DNA of 53,440 nt from Bacteroidales bacterium (GTDB lineage Bacteria; Bacteroidota; Bacteroidia; Bacteroidales; M50B96), in contig JAIOYV010000048.1 of the NCBI GenBank assembly GCA_021740905.1, forward strand, positions 1 through 53,440, given 5' to 3'. Below the pieces are notes generated by a model. It saw only the letters and a program-made list of their open reading frames with translations. It did not search any database and was not told the origin of the DNA. This document shows, one piece after another, positions 1-7,889 of the stretch. Position 1 is the stretch's first letter; each line of letters starts with the position of its first letter. The translations under genes were made by a program, and so were the position numbers.

Positions 1-155
1 AACCAAATAAACCAAAAAGGAGGCAACATGTAAACCAAACATAAACGAATCTTGACAGTAGCGTAAGCCACTGAATAGGGAATTTATGCGCTTATCCCAA
101 ATGGGTTTCTAATATTACTCAGATTAGGAATAGCTGACGTTTGAAGGATGGAAAC

Positions 156-392
156 ATGAAAATTAATATTTTTATTATATTTGCAAATATTAGCAACATG
201 AAAAATTTAATAAAAAATACGGACTTTAACAACTTGGTTAACTATAGCTCTAATAAGTCTAGTGCGGATTTTGGCATATTAAATAATTATAATTCTGTTG
301 ATCCAACAAGTCTATCTTACCTTTCAAAAAACAGTCAGATCATTGAATATCATCTTTTAAGTATTTCTGAAAAAGAAATAAGTCCCAAATAA
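156..392 (+). CDS. Small AT-rich hypothetical ORF
   Basis: A short open frame of about 78 residues beginning at an ATG followed by Lys-Ile-Asn. The product is rich in Asn, Ile and Ser, has no motif I recognise, no convincing signal peptide and no obvious ribosome site. It stands alone at the left end of the accessory block before the dinD remnants. It may be a chance frame in AT-rich DNA. An earlier ATG at 141 is in the same frame but has no better support. Confidence 0.25.
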   Translation: MKINIFIIFANISNMKNLIKNTDFNNLVNYSSNKSSADFGILNNYNSVDPTSLSYLSKNSQIIEYHLLSISEKEISPK

Positions 393-487
393 ATTACTAG
401 TCTAATAACCAAGTATTATTTTGGCAATAGCCAAAAAGAGACCCTACAAATTGTCCAGCCCAAAGTAGTGGAAGTTCCCCTACGTCG

Positions 488-610
488 GTGCACGATTGTA
501 TTGCGTTCCTCGCCGAAAAGGGCAGGGATCATTTTTCTGATGCCAGGAAAACGATAGCAACGTCAAATGGTGCTTTGAAAGAAATAGATGAAATCCTTCT
601 GACAAAAGTT
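488..610 (+). pseudogene. dinD fragment (copy 1, 5' and 3' truncated)
   Basis: The frame here reads DHFSDARK, then GALKEIDEILLTK. This lines up with DHFPHVEK and GAKRDIGDIHLSR in the intact DinD just downstream: Asp-His-Phe, Lys, Gly-Ala, Ile and Leu match in register. Both the N-terminal region and everything after this block are missing, so it is a remnant. The bases just before it (489-515) resemble 2161-2187 at the end of the third dinD copy. I infer that a dinD module was duplicated and this copy decayed. The alignment covers only about 27 residues. Confidence 0.5.
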
Positions 611-654
611 TTTAGATGCCCCGAAAGCCAACTTATGTTTAGTCGTTTTCTTTC

Positions 655-735
655 TTCCCACAAACCCCCTTATGTTGCCCCGATCAAAACATTTCTTACT
701 TTTGGTGGAAATAAAACGGAAACCATGACAACGAT
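655..735 (+). repeat. Shared segment, copy A
   Basis: The first of three related segments, each following a dinD copy. The core CTTATGTTGCCCC, then ATCAAAACATTTCTTACTTTT, then AAAACGGAAACCATGAC, is nearly identical to copy C and clearly related to copy B. Copies A and B are open in one frame that gives PYVxPxKTFLTFGGxKxETMT, so this may be the decayed 3' end of an unrecognised gene that travelled with dinD. Confidence 0.7.
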
Positions 736-883
736 TTTCAAAATGGTTTTTCGGGGAAGGGCAATTTCTGGGTAAAATAATCTTGTTTCGTGAAATAAGG
801 ACAAGTCAACAGAAAATATTTCTTGTATGTGAGCAAGCAGAACCATAAGATTTTGAAAGAGTTTAACAATAAATGATTCAATT

Positions 884-1717
884 ATGGATAGTAAAACAAT
901 ATTTGAGGAAATTAAACACACCAACGAAATTGGACAAGAGTTTTGGAGTGCAAGAGAATTATTTGCAGTTTTAGAATATATCAAATGGGACAAGTTCTTA
1001 AATGTTATTGATAAAGCAAAACAGGCATGTAAGAATTCAGGTCTGGAACAGGAAGACCATTTTCCCCATGTGGAGAAATTGGTTGAAATTGGTTCTGGTG
1101 CGAAACGGGATATTGGAGATATTCATCTTTCTCGATATGCATGCTATCTTATCATTCAGAATGCTGACCCTTCAAAAGAAGTGGTTGCATTAGGGCAAAC
1201 TTATTTTGCGGTTCAAACTCGAAAACAAGAGGTGCTTGAGGAGAGTTTTGGAAAACTTCAAAATGAAGAAGATAAACGACTATTTCTGAGGAAAGAAATG
1301 GTTGAACATAATAAACAGTTAGCCGATGCCGCTAAAAGTGCCGGTGTTATTCAACCCTGGGAGTATGCCGTTTTTCAAAACCATGGTTACATGGGATTGT
1401 ATAATGGACTGGGGGCAAAAGAGATACACACAAAAAAAGGATTAAAGAAAAGTCAAAATATACTCGACCACATGGGGAGTACAGAATTAGCAGCAAATTT
1501 ATTTAGAGCTACTCAAACAGAGGATAAGTTAAGGAGGGAAAATATCAAAGGAAAAAACAAAGCAAACCGTACTCATTATGAAGTAGGACAAAAAGTGAGA
1601 CAAACCATTAAAGAGCTTGGAGGTACAATGCCTGAAGATTTACCAACAGAAGATAGTATTAAGAAAATTGAAAGCAGCGTGAAGAAAAGTTTAATTTCGG
1701 GGAAAGACAAAAAGTAA
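884..1717 (+). CDS. dinD: DNA damage-inducible protein D family (DinD)
   Basis: A 277-residue protein of the DinD/BRO-like family. The N-terminal core (about 1-120) has FWSARELFAVLEYIKWDKF, then CKNSG, DHF, and LSRYACYLIIQNADP followed by YFAVQTRKQE, which are family hallmarks; the rest is charged and largely helical. E. coli DinD inhibits RecA strand exchange and is SOS-induced. That role is not shown for Bacteroidota members, which often sit in mobile or defence-rich regions. The start is the ATG followed by Asp-Ser-Lys; no SOS box is obvious upstream. It is the only intact one of three dinD copies in 2 kb, separated from them by the shared segments A and B. Confidence 0.88.
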   Translation: MDSKTIFEEIKHTNEIGQEFWSARELFAVLEYIKWDKFLNVIDKAKQACKNSGLEQEDHFPHVEKLVEIGSGAKRDIGDIHLSRYACYLIIQNADPSKEVVALGQTYFAVQTRKQEVLEESFGKLQNEEDKRLFLRKEMVEHNKQLADAAKSAGVIQPWEYAVFQNHGYMGLYNGLGAKEIHTKKGLKKSQNILDHMGSTELAANLFRATQTEDKLRRENIKGKNKANRTHYEVGQKVRQTIKELGGTMPEDLPTEDSIKKIESSVKKSLISGKDKK

Positions 1718-1719
1718 TT

Positions 1720-1880
1720 GCGGGGGAGCATACAGGAAATCCTCTAACCGCTTTGCCATTTTATGTCCACCAGCATACCGCCCCTATGTTGACCCAACCA
1801 AAACATTTCTTACTTTTGGGGGAGATAAACTGGAAACTATGACTTTAGCCACTTTCAAGAGAGAATTCCGAGCTTCATAG
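1720..1880 (+). repeat. Shared segment, copy B
   Basis: Begins directly after the intact dinD stop. It shares CAGGAAATCCTC, TTTTATGTCC and the AAAACATTTCTTACTTTTG core with copy C, and the core with copy A. One frame stays open to a TAG at 1878-1880 and ends in FGGDKLETMTLATFKREF. This is the longest open version of the segment and the best query for the parent gene. Confidence 0.7.
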
Positions 1881-1913
1881 GATTAGACCAAACAATAATT
1901 AAAGTTTACTAAA

Positions 1914-2189
1914 ATGGGAAAAGCTACCATTACCAAACTCAACAAGAGTTTTGAAGAATATGCCTACGAGCAGGATGGCATTGAGTAATGGCTTGCCCGA
2001 GAATTACAGGGACTACTTGGTTATGCCGATTGGCGTAATTTCATGAACACGGTCGACAAGGCCAAAGAAAGTTGCAAAACCACTGGTGAAGCGGTTTCCA
2101 CTCATTTCGTTGATGTCACCAAAACGATCGGGTTGGGCAAGGGTGGAAAGTCCCACGCTGGTGCGCGATTATATCGCATTCCCTACTGA
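1914..2189 (+). pseudogene. dinD fragment (copy 3, nonsense codon and 3' truncation)
   Basis: The frame reads through a normal DinD N-terminus, with an in-frame TAA at 1986-1988 where relatives have an aromatic residue: GIE, stop, WLARELQGLLGYADWRNF. It continues with DKAKESCKTTG and HFVDVTKTIGLGKGG, then loses similarity and stops at 2187-2189. The conserved RYACYLI block and the whole C-terminus are absent. The sequence resembles better-known DinD proteins more than the intact copy upstream does, so the copies are diverged paralogues and not a recent duplication. Confidence 0.8.
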
Positions 2190-2195
2190 GTGGGA

Positions 2196-2320
2196 ATAAC
2201 CAGGAAATCCTCCAGACTCTTTTCAATTTTATGTCCTCCCTCAAACCATCCTTATGTTGCCCCTATCAAAACATTTCTTACTTTTGATGGAGAAAAACGG
2301 AAACCATGACAAATGCAACT
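2196..2320 (+). repeat. Shared segment, copy C
   Basis: The third copy, following the broken dinD. It shares CAGGAAATCCTC and TTTTATGTCC with copy B and a nearly identical core of about 60 bases with copy A. The frame open in A and B hits a TGA here, so this copy cannot encode the same tail. Confidence 0.7.
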
Positions 2321-2482
2321 TTAAAAAAGAGCTTTTCCAGGCAGGCAAATACTGGGCAAATTAATTCAGGGATGTGGAATAAGTGCAGAAGTACTGTGAA
2401 TACCCTACCATTTATGTGATGATAAAAGCAATTTAGAAGTAAGAATTTTAACTGATAATAAGATAAATAAACATTCTGCAAA

Positions 2483-3574
2483 ATGAAAGCACAAAATGTA
2501 AAAGTCACAACAACATCAGGATTTGATGGCGTTGATATTGAAGAATATTTAGAACCGATTACAGCTCATGTTGTAATTGGAATGAACTTTTTCAAAGATT
2601 TCTTATCTGGGTTTTCAGATTTCTTCGGAGGAAAATCAAGGACATATCAGAATACCTTATCATCAATAAACGATGAAGTTATAAACGAACTAAGAAAAAA
2701 AGCTTATTCCATTGGAGGTAATTGTATTCTCGGACTTAAGATTGATAATGATGAAGTTTCCGCACAGGGAAAATCAATGATGATGGTTACAGCCCTCGGG
2801 ACAGCAGCTAAAGCAAATTTTACTAAAAAATCAATGACATCTCCAGATGTGATTAAGGCCGACAGAATTAGCAATGAACTTTTTAACTACTACAAACAAA
2901 AAAAGAGATATCTAATTGAAAGTGAAAAAGAATCATTAATAATCAATGACGAATTATGGGACTTTGTTAAATCAAATAGAGTAAGTGAATTAGCAATGTA
3001 TTTGCTTGACGGTTATCTTGAGTTTGTTGAATCATGTCAAGAATACCAAAAGGAAGATTTAAATAAATTCTCAAACCATTTAAGCGAATATTTTTTAATC
3101 ATTGACACGGATATTGCAATAAACTGTTTGTATGATAGATTACTAGAAGAAGAAATAAGTCTAAGAAAAAAAATAATTGAGAAAATATATGAGTTGCAAC
3201 TAATTGATTTTGATAGAATAATTGGGTTCTTAAAAGGACAAGATTTCCATATTCAAAAAAGTGGTCTTCAGTTATTAAAGGCTGAGAAATTGAGTTATGA
3301 AAAATCAGACATTCAACAGATTGAAAATATTATAAATCTGGTTTCGAGTACTTTTAATGAAAGAGGTGAAAAATCGACAAAGAAAAAAGCTTTATCTTCT
3401 AAAGAAAAGGAAATATGGATTTGTGAATGTGGAAAGGAGAATGATATTGATAAAAAATATTGTTCTGCCTGCCAAAAAGATATTTACGGCTTTAGTGAAA
3501 AAGAAGTGAGCCCAATAGAAATTACTGAAAAATTGATAGATGAATTGGAAATACTGAAAGCAACAATTGGATAA
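2483..3574 (+). CDS. YbjQ/DUF74-like protein with C-terminal zinc ribbon
   Basis: 363 residues. Residues 1-110 resemble the YbjQ/UPF0145 (DUF74) fold: VTTTSGFDGVDIEEYL, a VVIGMNFFKDF stretch, FGGKSRTYQNTL, ELRKKAYSIGGNCILG, and MMMVTALGTA. Family members form pentameric beta-barrel assemblies of uncertain function and are called putative heavy-metal binding. The middle (about 130-300) is a helical region with no family I recognise. Near residues 312-332 the motif CECGKEN, then YCSACQKD, gives four cysteines in a small zinc ribbon. Stand-alone YbjQ is about 105 residues, so this is a long multidomain form. It sits in the AT-rich accessory block. The function is unknown; the N- and C-terminal domain calls are fairly firm. 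Confidence 0.7.
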   Translation: MKAQNVKVTTTSGFDGVDIEEYLEPITAHVVIGMNFFKDFLSGFSDFFGGKSRTYQNTLSSINDEVINELRKKAYSIGGNCILGLKIDNDEVSAQGKSMMMVTALGTAAKANFTKKSMTSPDVIKADRISNELFNYYKQKKRYLIESEKESLIINDELWDFVKSNRVSELAMYLLDGYLEFVESCQEYQKEDLNKFSNHLSEYFLIIDTDIAINCLYDRLLEEEISLRKKIIEKIYELQLIDFDRIIGFLKGQDFHIQKSGLQLLKAEKLSYEKSDIQQIENIINLVSSTFNERGEKSTKKKALSSKEKEIWICECGKENDIDKKYCSACQKDIYGFSEKEVSPIEITEKLIDELEILKATIG

Positions 3575-3668
3575 TGTAATTTTGCAAACAAGCGGACATG
3601 AAAATTGGGAACCTGGAGGAGACTAATCTGATAATTGATATAAAGAGGAATTACTCATTATTAGATAG

Positions 3669-4472
3669 ATGATTAATAAATATCATATTGAGGAGTCGAA
3701 AAATAAAAAATTAAATGATGTAATATCGACTAATCGTTTTTACCAATTTTCGGATTATAATACGGCACTTAAAGAAATAATTTTAAAATGCTCGCTAAGA
3801 TTTGCAAACCCCGCAACATTCAATGACCCATTTGATTGTAATGAATTGGTATTTAAAATAAAGCATAAAGATAAACTAGTAGATGAAATCCTGAAATCAT
3901 GGAATCATCCATTAAACAGAGGGCAGAAAAGAGAATTAATAAGAAAACTTGATAATCCCCTAAACATTGCAACTATTCTTAAAAAGGAACGAGAAAGGTT
4001 TAAAATGTCATGTTTCTCAAAAGTTTATAATGAAATGTTATTATGGTCATTTTATGCAGATAAGCATAAGGGAATATGTGTTGGATTTGACTTTCCGCCT
4101 ATATATGACAACAAATTCATATTAGCTTCTGTCGAATATTTAGACAAACTTGAACCTATAGATGGTGAAGCAAAAGTATATGAAACATTGCTTTTCTGGT
4201 TTACAGTAAAACTTAAAAAATGGGAATACGAAAAAGAAGTTAGGGCAATTCATAAATGCCTTACGACACAGGATTATGAATATGTAAATTACGATAAGAA
4301 ATTTATTAAAGAAGTGATTTTTGGCTGTAATGTTTCAACTGTTCAAATTAAGGATGCAATGCATCAGATTGAAAATAGTAACATTGATTTTGATAAAATA
4401 GAATTTAAGAAAATGATAATTGATTCAAATACATCTGAACTAGCAGAAATAATAATAAAACTCAGCGTATAG
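3669..4472 (+). CDS. DUF2971 domain protein
   Basis: 267 residues. The N-terminal half shows FYQFSDYNTALKEIILKCSLRFANPATFNDPFDCN, given here in parts: a Tyr/Phe-rich start, LRFANP, and FNDPFDCN. Then follow MSCFSK, LLWSFYADKHKGICVGFDF, and a C-terminal WEYEKEVRAI, all typical of DUF2971. Members are soluble proteins of unknown biochemical role, common in phage, prophage and defence-associated neighbourhoods. No signal peptide or membrane segment. It stands as a single gene between the YbjQ-like protein and a TA pair. An antiviral role would be inference only. Confidence 0.8.
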   Translation: MINKYHIEESKNKKLNDVISTNRFYQFSDYNTALKEIILKCSLRFANPATFNDPFDCNELVFKIKHKDKLVDEILKSWNHPLNRGQKRELIRKLDNPLNIATILKKERERFKMSCFSKVYNEMLLWSFYADKHKGICVGFDFPPIYDNKFILASVEYLDKLEPIDGEAKVYETLLFWFTVKLKKWEYEKEVRAIHKCLTTQDYEYVNYDKKFIKEVIFGCNVSTVQIKDAMHQIENSNIDFDKIEFKKMIIDSNTSELAEIIIKLSV

Positions 4473-4535
4473 CTGAGTAGGCACTTAATCAAAATTAATC
4501 CTAAAAATCCTTATCTTTACAAAAAGGAAATAGTC

Positions 4536-4739
4536 ATGATTATTGAAAAGACAAATAAGGAGATCATCTTTAGGTTGCCGGCCGATATCAATATCGATGA
4601 GCTTCAGGATATGAAAGAGTGGTTCAAATACATGGAAATTGCCAGGAATTCAAAAGCCCAACAGGAAGATGTTGATCTTCTTGTAAAAGAGGCGAAGAAA
4701 GGCCGGTGGGAGAAAAGAAAAGCTGATCTTCTCAAATGA
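4536..4739 (+). CDS. Antitoxin partner of PIN toxin
   Basis: 67 residues. It has an N-terminal beta strand pair (EIIFRLPADI), a central helix, and a C-terminal charged block KEAKKGRWEKRKADLL. It is clearly paralogous to the protein at 49218-49421 (EILIRLP, then KQEEIDSLAKEVKKGWWERNK), which precedes an intact PIN protein. The stop overlaps the start of the next frame by four bases (ATGA), a typical antitoxin-toxin arrangement. I infer it is an antitoxin that binds the toxin through its C-terminal tail and its own promoter through the N-terminus. Its toxin here is truncated. Confidence 0.7.
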   Translation: MIIEKTNKEIIFRLPADINIDELQDMKEWFKYMEIARNSKAQQEDVDLLVKEAKKGRWEKRKADLLK

Positions 4740-4921
4740 GAGTAGTCGTTGATACCAATATTGCCTTTAATGCTATTTTAAATTCAACAAGCCGGATTGC
4801 ACGCATTCTATTGCAACCAAAAACCAAATTCAATTTTTTTTCGACAGAATTGTTATTACAGGAAATTGAAGAGCATCAGGGATATCAACCCAAAATTGAG
4901 CAGATATATGCAGTAGGATAG
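4736..4921 (+). pseudogene. Truncated PIN-domain toxin
   Basis: 61 residues beginning MRVVVDTNIAFNAIL, the first acidic motif of a PIN ribonuclease, and reaching FFSTELLLQEIEEH. The paralogue at 48766-49221 has the same start (SLDTNIIFSGL) and EIEKH, but then runs on to 151 residues with the later acidic motifs. Here the sequence diverges after Glu-His and ends, so at least the second half of the metal site is missing. It is a dead toxin unless a separate fragment supplies the rest, and no such fragment is visible downstream. Confidence 0.75.
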
Positions 4922-4957
4922 GAAATGTTTTTTAGTATGCATTAAATAATTAATGGA

Positions 4958-5530
4958 ATGAAATATAAAAAATCATTTTACCTAATATTGGTTATTCTAA
5001 CCATTTTTAGTTGTAAAGAGAAAGCTACTTTGCAAGAATTAAAGATTGATACAATTTGCTCAATAATTAAAATTCCAAGTGTATATAAGAAAGTAGAAGA
5101 AAGTGACATTAGGAAATTCATTAATCAAAAAGAAGATGAATTATTTCGTGATGAACTGTTGAATTTTGCAAGCCAGAACTCTGAAGATTTATTATTACTA
5201 GACACATTAAATCCTTTCAAATTTATCTTAATATCCGAAATTATACCTTCAATACAGATTGATAGCATAATGTTTTGGTTAATTATTGATCAGGAAAGAG
5301 AAAAATCTTGCAATGAACCAAAACCCGATTCAACTTACTATGTTGGTTCAAAGTTGAAAATTCTTAAAAATATAAAATATATTGAATCTAAACATGTAAG
5401 TCATGATAGATTTAACAGACAGAGGGTCGGATATTCATTTATTATTTCAGCAAATAATAAAACAGTTGGAATTGGCTTTTTTGGACCTGAAGAACAAGAT
5501 ATATCAAATTACATTAACTCAATTGAATAA
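4958..5530 (+). CDS. Putative lipoprotein, unknown function
   Basis: 190 residues. The start KYKKSFYLILVILTIFSC is a lipoprotein-type signal: basic residues, a hydrophobic core, and a Cys near residue 19. The mature part has no family I recognise. It contains TYYVGSKLKILKNIKYIE, then YSFIISANNKTVGIGFFG near the end, suggesting a small alpha/beta domain. It is AT-rich like the neighbouring genes and probably belongs to the same accessory block. The lipobox is not a perfect match to the Bacteroidota consensus, so membrane anchoring is likely and not certain. Confidence 0.6.
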   Translation: MKYKKSFYLILVILTIFSCKEKATLQELKIDTICSIIKIPSVYKKVEESDIRKFINQKEDELFRDELLNFASQNSEDLLLLDTLNPFKFILISEIIPSIQIDSIMFWLIIDQEREKSCNEPKPDSTYYVGSKLKILKNIKYIESKHVSHDRFNRQRVGYSFIISANNKTVGIGFFGPEEQDISNYINSIE

Positions 5531-5630
5531 ACGCAAACTAACATTGGCTCAATTTGACAATGAAGCAAGAAGCAATCCATAATGAATTGACTTACTTGAC
5601 ACAAGTATTGCTTAGAATGACCCCAGCGCT

Positions 5631-5653
5631 GGTGCGGATTTGCAATCCGTACC
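5631..5653. repeat. REP-like hairpin
   Basis: Imperfect inverted repeat GGTGCGGATT, loop TGC, AATCCGTACC (ten pairs including one wobble). It sits between the lipoprotein and the TPR gene, which converge, so it could also act as a bidirectional terminator. There is no uridine run. Confidence 0.5.
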
Positions 5654-5720
5654 ATCCATTTCCATCATATTACCAGCCTTCAATTTTCTTATTACATAGC
5701 CCAGGTAGTAATTGCTCCAC

Positions 5721-7697
5721 CTACCTATTACAATACCGCAAAATAATATTATAAGCCTCAACAACCCCCAGTTCGGCGGCTTTGCTTAGATCGGGGCAGG
5801 CCTGTTCGGTGTTTTTTAGGTAGAGATAGGTGATGCCCCGGTTAAAGTAAGCATCGGCAAAAGCGGGTTTTAGTTCAATTGTTTTGCTTAGGTTTTTAAT
5901 GGCCTCGTCGTATTCACCGGCCAGGCAAAGTGCATACGAGCTGTTGTAGTAGGCATAAGGAAAGTTCTTGTCCAGTTCAATCACTTTATTGTAATCGGCA
6001 ATGATTTCGGCGTAGGGGTGGCCCGAATACGAACCGGCAACCCCTGTGTTCATCGACTCGCCTGCCAGGGTGGTGGTTTGGGGTTCAAAATCGGTGATCA
6101 GCTCTTTCAGTTTCAACCGGGCATTGGCCCGCCCGAAATAGGCAGGTAGGTTGTTTGTGTCGAGGGCAATGGCCATATCGAAATCGGAAAAAGCCTTGTT
6201 GAAATTTTCCTGGTAGGTGTACAGCGTGGCCCGCCGCACAAGGTAGGCGATCCCTGAATTTTGATCCCGGGTTGTGATGTCGAGCGAATCGATCTCCTGT
6301 TGTACCCGGTCTGTTGGTATGCTGTCGCTTGCCCGGATCAGCTCAACCAACTTCCATCCATAATGGTTTTTGCCGGTGGCATCGTAATAAGTGGCTTTTA
6401 GGTCGGATTGCGGAAAAGGGGCAATCTGATAATAAGGCTTCACCAAAATATCAACGTGTTTATATTGGATCCTGCCTTCCTCTTTTTTATCGTCCGACAT
6501 GTCGCCCGAGAGGGTTACCATCTTTAGGAGTTTAAAAGCATTTTTTGTGCTCAGGCTATCGTCCATCAGGCTAAAAGCCTGGCTCAACGAATCGGCCAGG
6601 AGGTAGTCTTTTTCGGCATTCCGGTTGTTGTCCTTTTTCTTTTCCACCATCGAGCGGGCATAGTAGGCATCGGCATAGTCGGGGCACAAATCGATCACCT
6701 TGGTATAGTCTTGTATCGCCCCGTCCAAATCGCCCCGGTTGCTCTTTGCCCCAGCCCGGTTGTAATAGGCCAGCATATTATCGTCGTGGGTTTGGATGAT
6801 GAGATCGTAATCTTCGATGGCACCAGCATAATCTTCCAACTGGCTTTTGGCAATGGCCCGGTTAAAAATGGCACTGACATTATCGGGGGATATTTCGATA
6901 ATCTTGTCGAAATCCTGGATCGCCGAAAACGCTTCTTTGTTGTTCATTCGTAACAAAGCCCGTTGGAACAAGGCCCTTGTATTGAGCAAGTCGACATCCA
7001 GCACCCAGTCGAATTCAGCAAGCGCCAGATCATACGAACTCATTTCCATGTAGCAAATCCCACGTTGGATGCGCGTGAAATTATTCAACGGGTTTCTTTT
7101 AATCGCCTTTTCAAAATCGTCCAGGGCTTAGTCGTATTGTTGCAATTGGGTTCGGGCCATACCCCGGATCACAAAAGCCCCTTCGCCTTTCGATTTCAAT
7201 TCAAGGGCTTTGTTGCAATCCTCGACCACCAGTTCAAAGTTCTGTAGGAACAGGTTCAGGGTCGACCTGTTTAAGTAAATCCGCCAATCGGTCGAGTCAA
7301 GTTCCTGGGCCTTTGAGTAATCCTGCAAAGCCCTTTCGAAATCGAACTGCCGGTCCCGTGAAACGGCCCTGTAGAGGATCGCATCTTCGTGAAAGGGTGC
7401 TCTATTAATACATTCGGTGTAATCATTTTCGGCCCCGAGATAATCGCCGAGGCTATATTTTGCGACACCTCTCAGGAAATAAGAAGTGTAAAAATCGTTC
7501 TGTTTAATGGCGTAGTTCAGGTACTCGATGGCTCCCACATAGTTGTTCTTGCGAAGCTCGTTTTTTCCTTTATCGAGATAACTCACCCGAAGTTGCCCGA
7601 ATGACACCAACCCACAGAGCATAAAGCATCCTATAAGAAGATAGGAGAGGATATACCTATAAACATGGAAGTGTAATTTGTACCTAGTCAACCTCAT
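5721..7697 (-). pseudogene. TPR-repeat protein interrupted by an in-frame TAA
   Basis: Two open frames (7697-7128 and 7127-5721) are in the same phase and separated only by a TAA at 7128-7130. Read through, they give a 658-residue exported protein: a hydrophobic signal segment (ILSYLLIGCFMLCG), then many tetratricopeptide repeats of the form AYYNRAGAKSNRGDLDGAIQDYTKVIDL. The junction reads QLQQYD, stop, ALDDFEKAIKRNP. TPR consensus strongly suggests Gln at the stop (YDQALDDFEKAI), so one CAA-to-TAA change explains it. TPR proteins of this type are periplasmic or surface scaffolds. The rest of the frame is intact over 1.9 kb, so the mutation is recent or a sequencing error. If real, a downstream restart at TTG 7088 would lack a signal peptide. 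Confidence 0.85.
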
Positions 7698-7889
7698 TAA
7701 TAATTCCAGAATATTTTCTCAACCCACATTTTGCAAGGGCTGTCCGTATGAACGGGTGAATCTTTCTAATTGTATTTATCGGTTGGAAAAAATTCATCCC
7801 ATTTATTAGACACACTTACATTTTTATTGTCGGGCCTGGTTTGTAAATAAATCCTGGTCATACCAATTGCTGGCTCATTGACTTTTGTA

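Noticed and set aside
488-2320. The shared segments as integron attC sites
   Set aside because: They lack the RYYYAAC/GTTRRRY core pair and a long imperfect palindrome, and no integron integrase is present.
5554-5754. A 66-residue plus-strand ORF
   Set aside because: It runs across the REP-like hairpin and into the end of the TPR gene on the other strand, and its product is not protein-like.
6711-7604. Several plus-strand ORFs of 70-95 residues within the TPR gene
   Set aside because: They are shadows of the repetitive minus-strand TPR coding sequence.
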